Part shown: positions 17,047 through 24,838 of the stretch, piece after piece | How the letters are laid out: every line of letters starts with the position of its first letter | Position numbering within the stretch: position 1 is the stretch's first letter | From: Ascidiaceihabitans sp. | Lineage (GTDB): Bacteria > Pseudomonadota > Alphaproteobacteria > Rhodobacterales > Rhodobacteraceae | Assembly: GCA_028388995.1 (NCBI GenBank) | Contig: JAOEQC010000006.1 | Coordinates: forward strand, 1-49,343 | Direction: 5' to 3' | DNA: 49,343 nucleotides | Program-made: the position numbers and the translations under genes | Notes under the pieces: generated by a model | The model's database searches: none | What the model was told of the DNA's origin: nothing | Seen by the model: only the letters and a program-made list of their open reading frames with translations

Positions 17047-17664
17047 ATGCAATTGTTTTATGCTCCAAATACCATCTCGATGTCAGTTGCTATAGCATTG
17101 CAAGAGGCAGGCCTTGGGCATGAATTGAACCGCGTGGACTTTGCCAAAGCTGAGCAAACCAGCAACGCTTATCTCGCTAAAAACCCAAAAGGTCGCGTGC
17201 CAACTTTAATCGTTGGGGGCAAGGCACTCACCGAAACAGGTGCATTGTTGGAATATATCGCGGCACTTGTTCCCGAAAAAAAGCTTGCGCCAACTGATCC
17301 ATTGCAAGCCTTCAAAATGCGCAGCGTTATGTTCTATCTGGCCTCCACAATGCACGTAAACCACGCTCACAAAATGCGCGGCTCGCGTTGGGCGGATTCA
17401 CAAACCAGCTATGACGACATGACATCAAAAGTGCCGCAAACAATGGCTACTTCTGCAAGCTACATCGAAGAAGAGTGCTTGGAAGGTCAATTTATTCTGG
17501 GCGATAATTTTTGCATTGCCGACATCTATTTATTTAACGTTTGCACATGGCTCAATGGCGATGGAGTTGAAGTCAAAAATTACCCGAAACTCATCGCACA
17601 TATGACAGCAATGGAAGACCGCGCCTCGGTTAAGAAAATCCGCGAACTCGGAATTCTCACATGA
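17047..17664 (+). CDS. Glutathione S-transferase family protein
   Basis: A 205-residue GST. The N-terminal thioredoxin-like half has MQLFYAPNTISMS (catalytic Ser/Thr-type N-terminus), the cis-Pro loop GRVPTL and the glutathione gamma-Glu site TETGALLEYI. The helical C-terminal half follows. AAAGGA lies 8 bases before ATG 17047. The last codons overlap the next gene by 4 bases. Such GSTs conjugate or reduce electrophiles with glutathione; the role next to saccharopine dehydrogenase is not clear. Confidence 0.9.
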   Translation: MQLFYAPNTISMSVAIALQEAGLGHELNRVDFAKAEQTSNAYLAKNPKGRVPTLIVGGKALTETGALLEYIAALVPEKKLAPTDPLQAFKMRSVMFYLASTMHVNHAHKMRGSRWADSQTSYDDMTSKVPQTMATSASYIEEECLEGQFILGDNFCIADIYLFNVCTWLNGDGVEVKNYPKLIAHMTAMEDRASVKKIRELGILT

Positions 17665-18713
17665 CACATTTATGGGTGCGTGCCGAGCAACGCGACAACG
17701 AAGAACGCGTGGGCTTAAGTCCTGAAGGTGCCGCCACATTGATCGCAGCAGGCATAAAGGTCACTATTGAAGAAAGCCAAAGTCGCTGCACGCCCATTCA
17801 GGGCTACATCGATACAGGGTGCAATATCGCGCCCGCGAACACTTGGTCATCTGCTCCGCTTAATGCTATTATCTTTGGCTTAAAAGAACTCCCTGAAGAC
17901 GGTACTCCCCTACCACACAAACACATCATGTTTGGTCACGCCTTCAAAGGACAGCCCGCAGGCCAGCGATTGCTGCGCCGTTTCATTGAAGGTGGTGGAA
18001 CGCTGTATGACCTGGAGTATCTTGTTGATGAAACAGGGCGCCGAGTTGCAGCGTTCGGCTATTGGGCTGGTTATGCAGGTGCCGCGGTTGCACTCAAGTG
18101 CTGGGCAGCTCAACAACGCGGCAAGATGGCGGAGGCCGTCGGAACCTATCCAAACGCCACTAATCTGGTAGCCGACCTGAAAAACGATCTTATGAGCGTG
18201 CAGACAATGCCAAGCGCATTGGTCATCGGCGCATTGGGCCGTGTTGGCACCGGTGCGTCTGATTTGTGCGCCCAAATGGGAATAACGACAACGAAGTGGG
18301 ATATTCCTGAAACTGCGGGCGGCGGACCATTCCCTGAAGTCCTCGAACACGACATCTTTTTTAACTGCATCTTGGCAGCTCCTGGGACGCCTGTGTTTGT
18401 GCCTAAAACTGCAAAAATGACAACTCGTCAACTCACAGTCATCGGTGACATTGCTTGCGACCCTAACAGCAGTTTTTCACCCATCAAGGTGTATGACAGC
18501 ACAACAAAATGGAGCCAACCCGCCCTGCGGGTCCATGACTACCCACCGTTGGATGTGACCGCAATTGACAACTTGCCATCAATGCTCCCAAACGAAAGCT
18601 CTCAGGACTATGCCACGCAATTGCTACCTTCATTGATCGAGCTACTTGATTTGGAAACTGGCGTTTGGAGTCGTGCGAAAAGGATCTATTTGGAGCACAT
18701 CAAGGCACCCTGA
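17661..18713 (+). CDS. Saccharopine dehydrogenase (L-lysine-forming type)
   Basis: A 350-residue enzyme of the alanine dehydrogenase/AASS-like fold. The N-terminus has the family pattern VRAEQRDNEERVGLSPEGA. The segment HIMFGHAFKGQ and then GTLYDLEYLVDETGRRVAAFG are typical of fungal-type NAD+ lysine-forming saccharopine dehydrogenase. The NAD-binding glycine motif is near VIGALGRVGTGASD. In bacteria this enzyme links lysine, 2-oxoglutarate and saccharopine, but direction is uncertain. It overlaps the GST by 4 bases (ATGA) and ends 7 bases from the convergent SDR gene, leaving no room for a terminator. Confidence 0.88.
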   Translation: MTHLWVRAEQRDNEERVGLSPEGAATLIAAGIKVTIEESQSRCTPIQGYIDTGCNIAPANTWSSAPLNAIIFGLKELPEDGTPLPHKHIMFGHAFKGQPAGQRLLRRFIEGGGTLYDLEYLVDETGRRVAAFGYWAGYAGAAVALKCWAAQQRGKMAEAVGTYPNATNLVADLKNDLMSVQTMPSALVIGALGRVGTGASDLCAQMGITTTKWDIPETAGGGPFPEVLEHDIFFNCILAAPGTPVFVPKTAKMTTRQLTVIGDIACDPNSSFSPIKVYDSTTKWSQPALRVHDYPPLDVTAIDNLPSMLPNESSQDYATQLLPSLIELLDLETGVWSRAKRIYLEHIKAP

Positions 18714-18720
18714 AATCTAA

Positions 18721-19452
18721 TCAGCTGAAAATTCGGTAGTACATCCAATCAGGCAAGAACTGACTGCCGCGGAACAGCAACGAAAATAAATGTGGAAAGC
18801 TTTTCTTAAAAGCCATGTCATTCATATGCTCAAACATCTCGCAGGCCGCAGTCTCTGGCTCCATGATAAATGGCATCTTAAAGTCATTCTTAGCCGTTAA
18901 TTGTGTTTTGATAAAACCTGGGTTGGCAATCTGAACGTTTACACCCGTTTTTCGTAGATCAGCATACATGCACTCGGCAAGCGACATAGTTGCTGCTTTT
19001 GATGCTGTGTACCCTATAGATCTCGGCAATCCGCGAAAACCTGTCAAGCTGGAGGTTATAACGATGTGTCCATCATCTTTTGCCACAAAATTCGGAACGA
19101 CTTGGCCCAACACACGCACATAACCGGTAAAGTTAATATCAACCATCGCAGTTGCCTGATCTGCGTTCCATTCACTGGCACCAAAAGGCCAATAAACCCC
19201 AGCTAATAACACCACCCCGTCAATATCACCGATTGCAGCAGCAGCCGACTTCACACTTTCATCGTCAGCGATGTCCATAACTTGATAGCTGGCTTTTCCA
19301 GGCAATCCAGCGACGACCTGGGCCAACTTGTCTTCTGAACGCGCTGATACAATCACCTCTGCACCAGAACGGCTCATGACTTGTGCAAGTGCGGCACCTA
19401 AACCGTCACTGGCACCGACCAGCCAATACCTTTTACCCTGCCACTCGCGCAT
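18721..19452 (-). CDS. Short-chain dehydrogenase/reductase, last gene of the RpoE-type operon
   Basis: A 243-residue SDR. The cofactor motif is GASDGLGAAL, the mid-chain acidic turn DIADDE follows, and the active site is Ser (ITSSLTG) with YTASK (Tyr-x-x-x-Lys). The start overlaps the stop of the DUF3833 gene by one base (TAATG), so translation is coupled. As the terminal gene of a five-gene operon from an RpoE-type promoter it is expected to be induced by singlet oxygen. The substrate is unknown; a lipid-related role is suggested by its neighbours. Confidence 0.88.
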   Translation of the reverse strand: MREWQGKRYWLVGASDGLGAALAQVMSRSGAEVIVSARSEDKLAQVVAGLPGKASYQVMDIADDESVKSAAAAIGDIDGVVLLAGVYWPFGASEWNADQATAMVDINFTGYVRVLGQVVPNFVAKDDGHIVITSSLTGFRGLPRSIGYTASKAATMSLAECMYADLRKTGVNVQIANPGFIKTQLTAKNDFKMPFIMEPETAACEMFEHMNDMAFKKSFPHLFSLLFRGSQFLPDWMYYRIFS

Positions 19453-20030
19453 TACGCGGCATCCTTCATCTCGATACTGACAGGACGCATCGTAGCTACA
19501 AGTTCAGCGACTTGGATACCAAATTTACGGAACTGGGATCGATTGACGATTGAACCATTTGGCACAAGGTACATCCAATCCACCGTGTTCAAAACGTGGC
19601 CACCCGCGCTATCTGGTAAACGTAAGCGATATTTCAATTGAACGGACGACCCAACTTGAAACCCTTCACCTTCGCCAACAACGTCAGGAGCTGTGGCCTT
19701 GATTGCACCGTTCTGATCAATTGTTAAAACCCAGCGACGATTCTGAATCGAACCATCATCATAACGAAATTCTTCGCTCATGATCCCGTGGTTACCTTCC
19801 CACGAACATTCAATAGCACCCACAAATCGGCTGCTTACGCGACCAAAAGGACCATAAATGACACCCTCACAAGCGATTGGACCATTCATGTGCTGACGCA
19901 AATCAAACATTTCTGGGCCGCTCATATAGTCGCTTGGTTTTTGCGCTACAAAGCTTGCGTACCGACCCCACAGCAGGTTCAAAGCCAGCACAAGCGCCGC
20001 GCCCAGAAAGATATAGAGTAAACTATTCAT
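19452..20030 (-). CDS. DUF3833 family protein, N-terminal membrane anchor
   Basis: A 192-residue protein with a hydrophobic N-terminal segment (about residues 4-20) followed by a mixed domain matching DUF3833: the block GPIACEGVIYGPFGRVSSRF, then a Trp-rich region and DWMYLVPNGSIVNRS. It is probably a periplasm-facing, membrane-anchored protein. It lies 3 bases after the MFS gene stop and overlaps the SDR start by one base. DUF3833 genes are known to travel with DUF1365, MFS and FAD-oxidoreductase genes in gamma- and alphaproteobacteria, often with a cyclopropane-fatty-acid synthase-like gene. Function unknown. Confidence 0.85.
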   Translation of the reverse strand: MNSLLYIFLGAALVLALNLLWGRYASFVAQKPSDYMSGPEMFDLRQHMNGPIACEGVIYGPFGRVSSRFVGAIECSWEGNHGIMSEEFRYDDGSIQNRRWVLTIDQNGAIKATAPDVVGEGEGFQVGSSVQLKYRLRLPDSAGGHVLNTVDWMYLVPNGSIVNRSQFRKFGIQVAELVATMRPVSIEMKDAA

Positions 20031-20033
20031 AGA

Positions 20034-21287
20034 TTATTCCTCATTTACGGCAGTACATGCCAACAAAATCAAAGCAAATATTTTCAAGATACAAGGCACA
20101 GCCGCGTACATCAAAGTTAATGCGAATAAGGCGTGTTCAGAGTTTGTGGCTGAACCACTTTCAAAGCCTGCAAGCTGCAAGGCTGGCAACAGCAACACAG
20201 CTGCAAATGCCAAGGTGAATTTCGAAACAAATGACCAGAGACCAAAACCTTCGGCAGCGGCAGGTGAAATCTCTGCCATCCGTTTGGCAAATATCGCAGG
20301 CAACAATGTCAGATCAGCACCCAACGCAGCACCAGACGCTACACATACGAAAGCGAATGCAACCCAATCGCCTGCACCTAAAGGTATCGCGAAAGCAAAG
20401 GCCACAATCGCCAAGGTCATCGAAACCATCAACGTATTCTTGGTGCCAAATCGTTCCGCCGATTCCCCCCACAGCGGAACTGACAAGGCGGCCGAAAGGA
20501 AGAACAGCAACAAAAGCGGGCCTTCCATTCCTGATGCCAACAATCGTGTTTCCACGAAGAACAGGAACAACGTGGAACTTACTGCAACAGGAGCAGCGTT
20601 GATGAATGCGATGATCAACAATTGGCGTGCCATAGGGTCTTGCAACACGGTCTGAAAACTGGCCGATTTTAAGCCCCTGCCTTCCGCCCATTCAGCCCGC
20701 ATCATTGTGCCAGCAACCAAAGCCAAAACTGCAAACCCAATCGCAAATCCAACGAAAGGTGCATCGATGAAATATAAAAACACCAATGGCGCGATCGCAG
20801 CAATGCAGACGCCAAACAGCGCCCCACTTTCCCGCCATCGCGCCAAGCGCAAGTGACCGAATTGCCCTAATGATGATGCGGTGACGACACCTTGTGCGTA
20901 AAAATTTATGGTCAAGAATGAAAACGCCGAGAAAACCAACGTCAGCATCAAGCCAAACCACACCAACGGGGACACCAACGGTTCGACAGCAAAAAGCCCT
21001 AGCATTCCCAGCGCCATAACAACGCAGGCGACTGAAATCGCAAACCCCCGACGACGACCCAAGCGCGCGGATAGACGCCCGAAAAACGGGTCTTGAACAA
21101 CGTCCAGCAATCGCAAAATAAACAAGACTGAACCGAGTGCAACCAAGGACACCCCGTATTCATCAACAAAATACTTTGGCGCATGGATGTAAATTGGCAG
21201 GCCAGCTGCCGATAGCATCGCGGCAAAAACAGCATACGCTGGGAGGTTATTGTTGCGCACCTCAATAAGTGATGGTGACATGCTCAT
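20034..21287 (-). CDS. MFS transporter (sugar:cation symporter-like, GPH-type)
   Basis: A 417-residue polytopic transporter with about 12 hydrophobic segments. The loop between helices 2 and 3 reads DPFFGRLSARLGRRRGFA, the D-P-x-x-G-x-x-S-D/x-R pattern of glycoside-pentoside-hexuronide/MFS_2 transporters. The frame runs upstream to 21380, but ATG 21287 overlaps the DUF1365 stop as ATGA, which favours coupling and gives the proper N-terminus. The substrate is probably not a sugar, since its neighbours are the DUF1365/DUF3833/FAD-oxidoreductase set found in RpoE operons; a lipid or amphiphile is possible. Confidence 0.87.
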   Translation of the reverse strand: MSMSPSLIEVRNNNLPAYAVFAAMLSAAGLPIYIHAPKYFVDEYGVSLVALGSVLFILRLLDVVQDPFFGRLSARLGRRRGFAISVACVVMALGMLGLFAVEPLVSPLVWFGLMLTLVFSAFSFLTINFYAQGVVTASSLGQFGHLRLARWRESGALFGVCIAAIAPLVFLYFIDAPFVGFAIGFAVLALVAGTMMRAEWAEGRGLKSASFQTVLQDPMARQLLIIAFINAAPVAVSSTLFLFFVETRLLASGMEGPLLLLFFLSAALSVPLWGESAERFGTKNTLMVSMTLAIVAFAFAIPLGAGDWVAFAFVCVASGAALGADLTLLPAIFAKRMAEISPAAAEGFGLWSFVSKFTLAFAAVLLLPALQLAGFESGSATNSEHALFALTLMYAAVPCILKIFALILLACTAVNEE

Positions 21288-22045
21288 CCGCGCGAAATCT
21301 CTTTGGATGGCGCTTCTGGACAGGAGCGAAAACGTGCTTTTTTCCACCACAGCTTCAACGCCTGCCAGTGGATCAAACATAGAACGCGGCGTGACCCAAA
21401 AGGACGGCGCAATAGCATGTGAAGGATTGCGCCATTGGTAAGCGGTGCGCGGGTTCCAGTCAGCGTTGCAATCACCCCACCATCGCCTTGGGTGTAGTCA
21501 ATCCAGACACCAATTCTGTCATCGCGGATATCAAACCGAAATTCGTATCCACCCTCCACCGGTTGGAAGGGTGATACATGCATTAGCTTGGTCGATTTTA
21601 ACCGATCTGTCGCAAGAATTGGGCGTAGATCTGGATGGTGTAACAAATATGAGTGGCGATCCCCAAAGGTGTTAGACACCTCCGCAATGACAGCAATCAT
21701 GTCATCGGCGGCATTGCGGCAAAGCCAAAAACTAACCGGGTTAAATACGTGACCTAAAACTTTGGGTTGCGCTAGTATTTCAATTCTTGCGACGCCAGTC
21801 ACTTTGTGCGCTTCAAGTACTTCGCGAACCCATGTGCTGCCGCGGCCGTCCTTTGGAACACCGCCATGATCCAAATCGTTTAACGCTACGACCCCACGAC
21901 CATTGCGCGCGAATAATTCAGGGGTACAAGTTGGCGCATCCGCATCAAGAAGAACGTAGTCGATGGAATATCGAAAGGCGTTTTTGACCTCGCCTTTACG
22001 ACTGTGGAACGTCACACCGTTGATATGATCAACAGTGCTTCTCAC
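21284..22045 (-). CDS. DUF1365 family protein
   Basis: A 253-residue protein matching DUF1365: YSIDYVLLDAD near residues 27-37, the hallmark segment LGHVFNPVSFWLCR, then EVSNTFGDRHSYLL. The start is GTG 22045, overlapping the FAD-oxidoreductase stop as GTGA. The stop is in turn inside the MFS start as ATGA. From memory, a DUF1365-type gene occurs in the Rhodobacter sphaeroides RpoE target operon and is needed for full singlet-oxygen response; that is the best functional hint. No enzymatic motif is visible. Confidence 0.88.
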   Translation of the reverse strand: MRSTVDHINGVTFHSRKGEVKNAFRYSIDYVLLDADAPTCTPELFARNGRGVVALNDLDHGGVPKDGRGSTWVREVLEAHKVTGVARIEILAQPKVLGHVFNPVSFWLCRNAADDMIAVIAEVSNTFGDRHSYLLHHPDLRPILATDRLKSTKLMHVSPFQPVEGGYEFRFDIRDDRIGVWIDYTQGDGGVIATLTGTRAPLTNGAILHMLLRRPFGSRRVLCLIHWQALKLWWKKARFRSCPEAPSKEISRG

Positions 22046-23340
22046 AAGATCAGTTCACATTCCGCACAATTCTTCATAATCGAATCCGCAACAGTGACGG
22101 CACTTTCAAGACCGTCTTCATGGAACCCGTGACGCAACCAAGCCCCCGTAAACCACGTGCTGTTTGCACCATTCATCGCCCGCACTTTTTCCTGCGCGGC
22201 AAGGGCCGCTAGATCATAAACCGGGTGGCGAAGCGTCACCTGATCGTAGATCAGCTCTTCGCGGATAGTGCGCTTTGTATTCAACGTCACGAAGTGCGGA
22301 TCGTCCATTGGGATCGGCTGAAGTGAATTCATCCAATAGGTCAGATCAATTTGATCACCAGTCCCTTTTTCATCTTCAGTATAAACCCAAGAAGACCATG
22401 TCTGGCGGCGCTTTGGCATGATGTTTTCGTCAGCGTGCAGCGTAACCTCATTTGGTTGATATTTGATCGCACCCAATGCCGCCTGTTCTTCATCCGTTGG
22501 GTCAGCCAACAAGGCTAATGTATCATCCGAGTGCGTCCCAAAGATTACTAGATCAAAGGCCTCCCACTCACCGCCCACAGCTTTAACCTGAACACCGCCT
22601 CCATCACGGCGTACGGATTGGACCGGCGAATTCAATCTAATATCCACTCCGTGGCTTAAAAGTGCTGCTTCTAGACGGCGGACATATTCAACTGAGCCAC
22701 CATTAACAGTGTACCATTGGTGCTGTCCGGTTGAGTTCAAAAGCGCATGGTTCTCGAAAAACTGGATCATCGCGTGCGCTGGAAAATCTATAATTTTTTG
22801 CGTCGGCGTCGACCAAATTGCACCCGACAGTGGCAACAAATAGTAATCGCGAAACCAAGCACCAGTGCCCAATTTGTCCAAAAACTGCGAGACAGTGATT
22901 GTACGGTCTTTGGCCACCTCAAGCGCGTTTTTATTAAATCGTAAAATATCGCGCACCATGCCCAAAAATTTTGGATTCACAGCATTCATACGTTGCGCAA
23001 ATAGTGCATCCAGGCTGGCCAGCCCGTATTCTAGGCGACCTCCTCCGATTGAGGCACCAAAACTCATGTTTGACTTCACTACTGGTACGTTCAAGTCAGC
23101 GAACAGCTCCGCCATGTGTGGATAATTTGCATAGTTGAATACAATGAAACCTGTATCGACAGGCTGATCTCCACGCTTACCCGCCATTCTGGTTCGTGCG
23201 TGCCCGCCAAACTTCGGCTCGGCTTCGAATAGAGTGACCTGATTACGTTCCATTAGCTTGTAGGCAGAACCCATGCCTGAAATTCCGCCACCAATAATGG
23301 CTATTTTTTGTGGCGTTGGGTTTGGTCGATCGGATGGCAT
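22042..23340 (-). CDS. FAD-dependent amine oxidase/desaturase-like flavoprotein, first gene of RpoE-type operon
   Basis: A 432-residue flavoprotein. The N-terminal dinucleotide motif is IAIIGGGISGMGSAY, followed by the Glu-rich turn LFEAEPKFGGHART and the family block DTGFIVFNYANYPHM. The C-terminal FAD contact is in WFTGAWLRHGFHEDGLESA. ATG 23340 is chosen, as the upstream extension to 23385 would include the predicted transcription start. It is preceded by AGGA at about 11 bases. A TGATCC-type RpoE promoter lies at 23366-23396 on the same strand. In related clusters this protein is linked to unusual fatty-acid formation; I recall such flavoproteins in furan fatty acid work in Rhodobacter, but the exact match is unverified. 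Confidence 0.87.
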   Translation of the reverse strand: MPSDRPNPTPQKIAIIGGGISGMGSAYKLMERNQVTLFEAEPKFGGHARTRMAGKRGDQPVDTGFIVFNYANYPHMAELFADLNVPVVKSNMSFGASIGGGRLEYGLASLDALFAQRMNAVNPKFLGMVRDILRFNKNALEVAKDRTITVSQFLDKLGTGAWFRDYYLLPLSGAIWSTPTQKIIDFPAHAMIQFFENHALLNSTGQHQWYTVNGGSVEYVRRLEAALLSHGVDIRLNSPVQSVRRDGGGVQVKAVGGEWEAFDLVIFGTHSDDTLALLADPTDEEQAALGAIKYQPNEVTLHADENIMPKRRQTWSSWVYTEDEKGTGDQIDLTYWMNSLQPIPMDDPHFVTLNTKRTIREELIYDQVTLRHPVYDLAALAAQEKVRAMNGANSTWFTGAWLRHGFHEDGLESAVTVADSIMKNCAECELIL

Positions 23341-23365
23341 GAAAATATAGTCCTGATGAATGAGT

Positions 23366-23396
23366 TTGATAGGTATACGCGCCATGTTCGGGATCA
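23366..23396 (-). promoter_or_regulatory. RpoE-type promoter for the FAD-oxidoreductase operon
   Basis: On the minus strand TGATCC (23391-23396) is followed by 19 bases and TATCAA (23366-23371). This fits the Rhodobacter RpoE (Group IV, singlet-oxygen) consensus TGATCC-N18/19-TA-rich. Transcription would begin about 20 bases before ATG 23340, giving a short leader holding AGGA. It is mirrored by a second such promoter 26 bases away for rpoE. Confidence 0.75.
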
Positions 23397-23422
23397 GATG
23401 TTAAAACGCGAAAAAAGAAATT

Positions 23423-23452
23423 TGATCCAATTCAGCGCTACAACCGTAGATT
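23423..23452 (+). promoter_or_regulatory. RpoE-type autoregulatory promoter of rpoE-chrR
   Basis: TGATCC (23423-23428), 18 bases, then TAGATT (23447-23452). It matches the known TGATCC-N18-TAAGA-like RpoE promoter. The predicted start of transcription is at about 23459, right at the in-frame ATG 23457, which argues that translation begins later, at GTG 23550. Confidence 0.8.
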
Positions 23453-23549
23453 TGGTATGTCAGCCCGTTCACATAATGTGTTATCGAGAAGAAGATCGGT
23501 TAACTTTCAGACGGCTACAACCCGTTTGGTTGCAGTGGGTTCGAAACGC

Positions 23550-24095
23550 GTGACAAACGAAAACAAACGTAATTTATGGATTTCTCATGTCCATCGTATC
23601 CGCGATGACGCAGACAAAGCAGCTTTTGCAGACCTGTACGCTCACTTTGCCCCGCGGGTGAAAGGATTTCTAATCAATTCTGGTGCCGATGGTTACTTGG
23701 CCGAGGAATGCGCACAAGAGGTGATGGCGACCCTTTGGCATAAAGCCCACTTGTTCGACCCGTCCCGCGCATCAGTTGCAACTTGGATTTTCACAATCGC
23801 ACGAAACCGCAAAATTGACATTCTGCGCAAACAACGCCGTCCGGAACCCGAGGACCTAACATGGGGTCCGGAAGAGGAACCCGATCAAACCGACGTTCTA
23901 GCGCTGCAGCAAGAAACTGAGACTCTTAGCAAGGCGTTAACGGCACTCCCTGCAGCACAGAGAGAACTTATAGAACAGGCGTACTTCGGGGATATGTCCC
24001 ACAGTGAAATTGCTAAAAAAACAGGTCTGCCTCTTGGCACGATCAAATCGCGACTTAGGTTAGGCCTCGAGCGCTTGCGCCAAACGATGAAATGA
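23550..24095 (+). CDS. rpoE: ECF sigma factor RpoE (ChrR-controlled, singlet-oxygen response)
   Basis: A 181-residue ECF sigma factor. Region 2 reads FADLYAHFAPRVKGFLINSGAD then AEECAQEVMATLW, and the -10-recognising helix has ASVATWIFTIARNRKIDILRK. Region 4 has LPAAQRELIEQAYFGDMSHSEIA and LGTIKSRLRLGLERLR. The open frame begins at ATG 23457, but that lies at the predicted transcription start; GTG 23550 gives the normal length and is preferred, although its ribosome site is weak. The stop overlaps chrR by 4 bases. RpoE of this type is known to respond to singlet oxygen and to activate its own promoter with TGATCC at -35, which is present here. Confidence 0.92.
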   Translation: MTNENKRNLWISHVHRIRDDADKAAFADLYAHFAPRVKGFLINSGADGYLAEECAQEVMATLWHKAHLFDPSRASVATWIFTIARNRKIDILRKQRRPEPEDLTWGPEEEPDQTDVLALQQETETLSKALTALPAAQRELIEQAYFGDMSHSEIAKKTGLPLGTIKSRLRLGLERLRQTMK

Positions 24096-24760
24096 ACAAA
24101 ATGATGAGCATAGATATCAAACATCACCTGACGGATGAAATCCTGATGGGCTACTCAGCAGGCACTTTGCCTGAGGCTTTTAATCTTATGGTCGCAACGC
24201 ATGTTTCGTTGTGTGATACTTGTCGCGCTCAATTAGCGGCATGCGATGCCGTTGGCGGTATCTTGTTGGATGAACATGATGTCCCGAACACTCAGATGCA
24301 GCCCGACAGCTTTGCCGCGACGATTGCGATGATTGAGCAAGGCGTGCCAATAACCAAAGCACCGGCCGTCAAAAAGCCATCCGTACTGCCAAGCCCGCTG
24401 CGAGACTACATTGGTAGTGACTTGAACGAAATTAAATGGCGCCCTATTGGCATGGGTGTAAAACAAGCTATTTTACCAACATCCAAGCAAGCAAGCGCAC
24501 GCCTTTTGATGATTCCTGCCGGGGCAGCCATGCCAGATCACGGCCACAACGGTCTTGAGATGACGATGGTGTTGCAGGGTGCTTTTCAAGATGATGATGG
24601 GTATTTTGCCCGTGGTGATGTCGACATCGCTGACAGCGATCTTGAGCACACGCCGATGGCCGACATCCATGAAGATTGTATTTGTCTTGCAGTAAGCGAC
24701 GCGCCACTGCGCTTTAAGGGTATCCTCCCTCGCATCATGCAGAGCTTTATTCGCATCTAA
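24092..24760 (+). CDS. chrR: Zinc-dependent anti-sigma factor ChrR (ZAS plus cupin)
   Basis: A 222-residue anti-sigma factor that holds RpoE inactive until singlet oxygen appears. The N-terminal zinc anti-sigma domain keeps all ligands in the expected spacing: His12, His37, Cys41, Cys44 (HVSLCDTC). The C-terminal cupin keeps the second metal site: His150, His152, Glu156 (DHGHNGLE) and His186. These match, with a small offset, the ligands known in R. sphaeroides ChrR. The start ATG overlaps the rpoE stop (ATGA), ensuring balanced synthesis. Nothing looks damaged, so the switch should work. Confidence 0.95.
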   Translation: MNKMMSIDIKHHLTDEILMGYSAGTLPEAFNLMVATHVSLCDTCRAQLAACDAVGGILLDEHDVPNTQMQPDSFAATIAMIEQGVPITKAPAVKKPSVLPSPLRDYIGSDLNEIKWRPIGMGVKQAILPTSKQASARLLMIPAGAAMPDHGHNGLEMTMVLQGAFQDDDGYFARGDVDIADSDLEHTPMADIHEDCICLAVSDAPLRFKGILPRIMQSFIRI

Positions 24761-24838
24761 GCGACGAATTCGACATTATTTTGAATAACTGCCTAATTTC
24801 AGTCGGTACGTATCTTGTTTCAGGGTTAAGCTGTCATC

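Noticed and set aside
20146-20655. 169-residue plus-strand open frame within the MFS gene
   Set aside because: Antisense to a clear transporter; rich in Ala/Asn/Lys/Ser without any domain. Shadow frame.
23457-23549. N-terminal extension of RpoE from ATG 23457
   Set aside because: ATG 23457 lies at the predicted transcription start of the RpoE promoter, and the extra 31 residues do not resemble the family; GTG 23550 is preferred.
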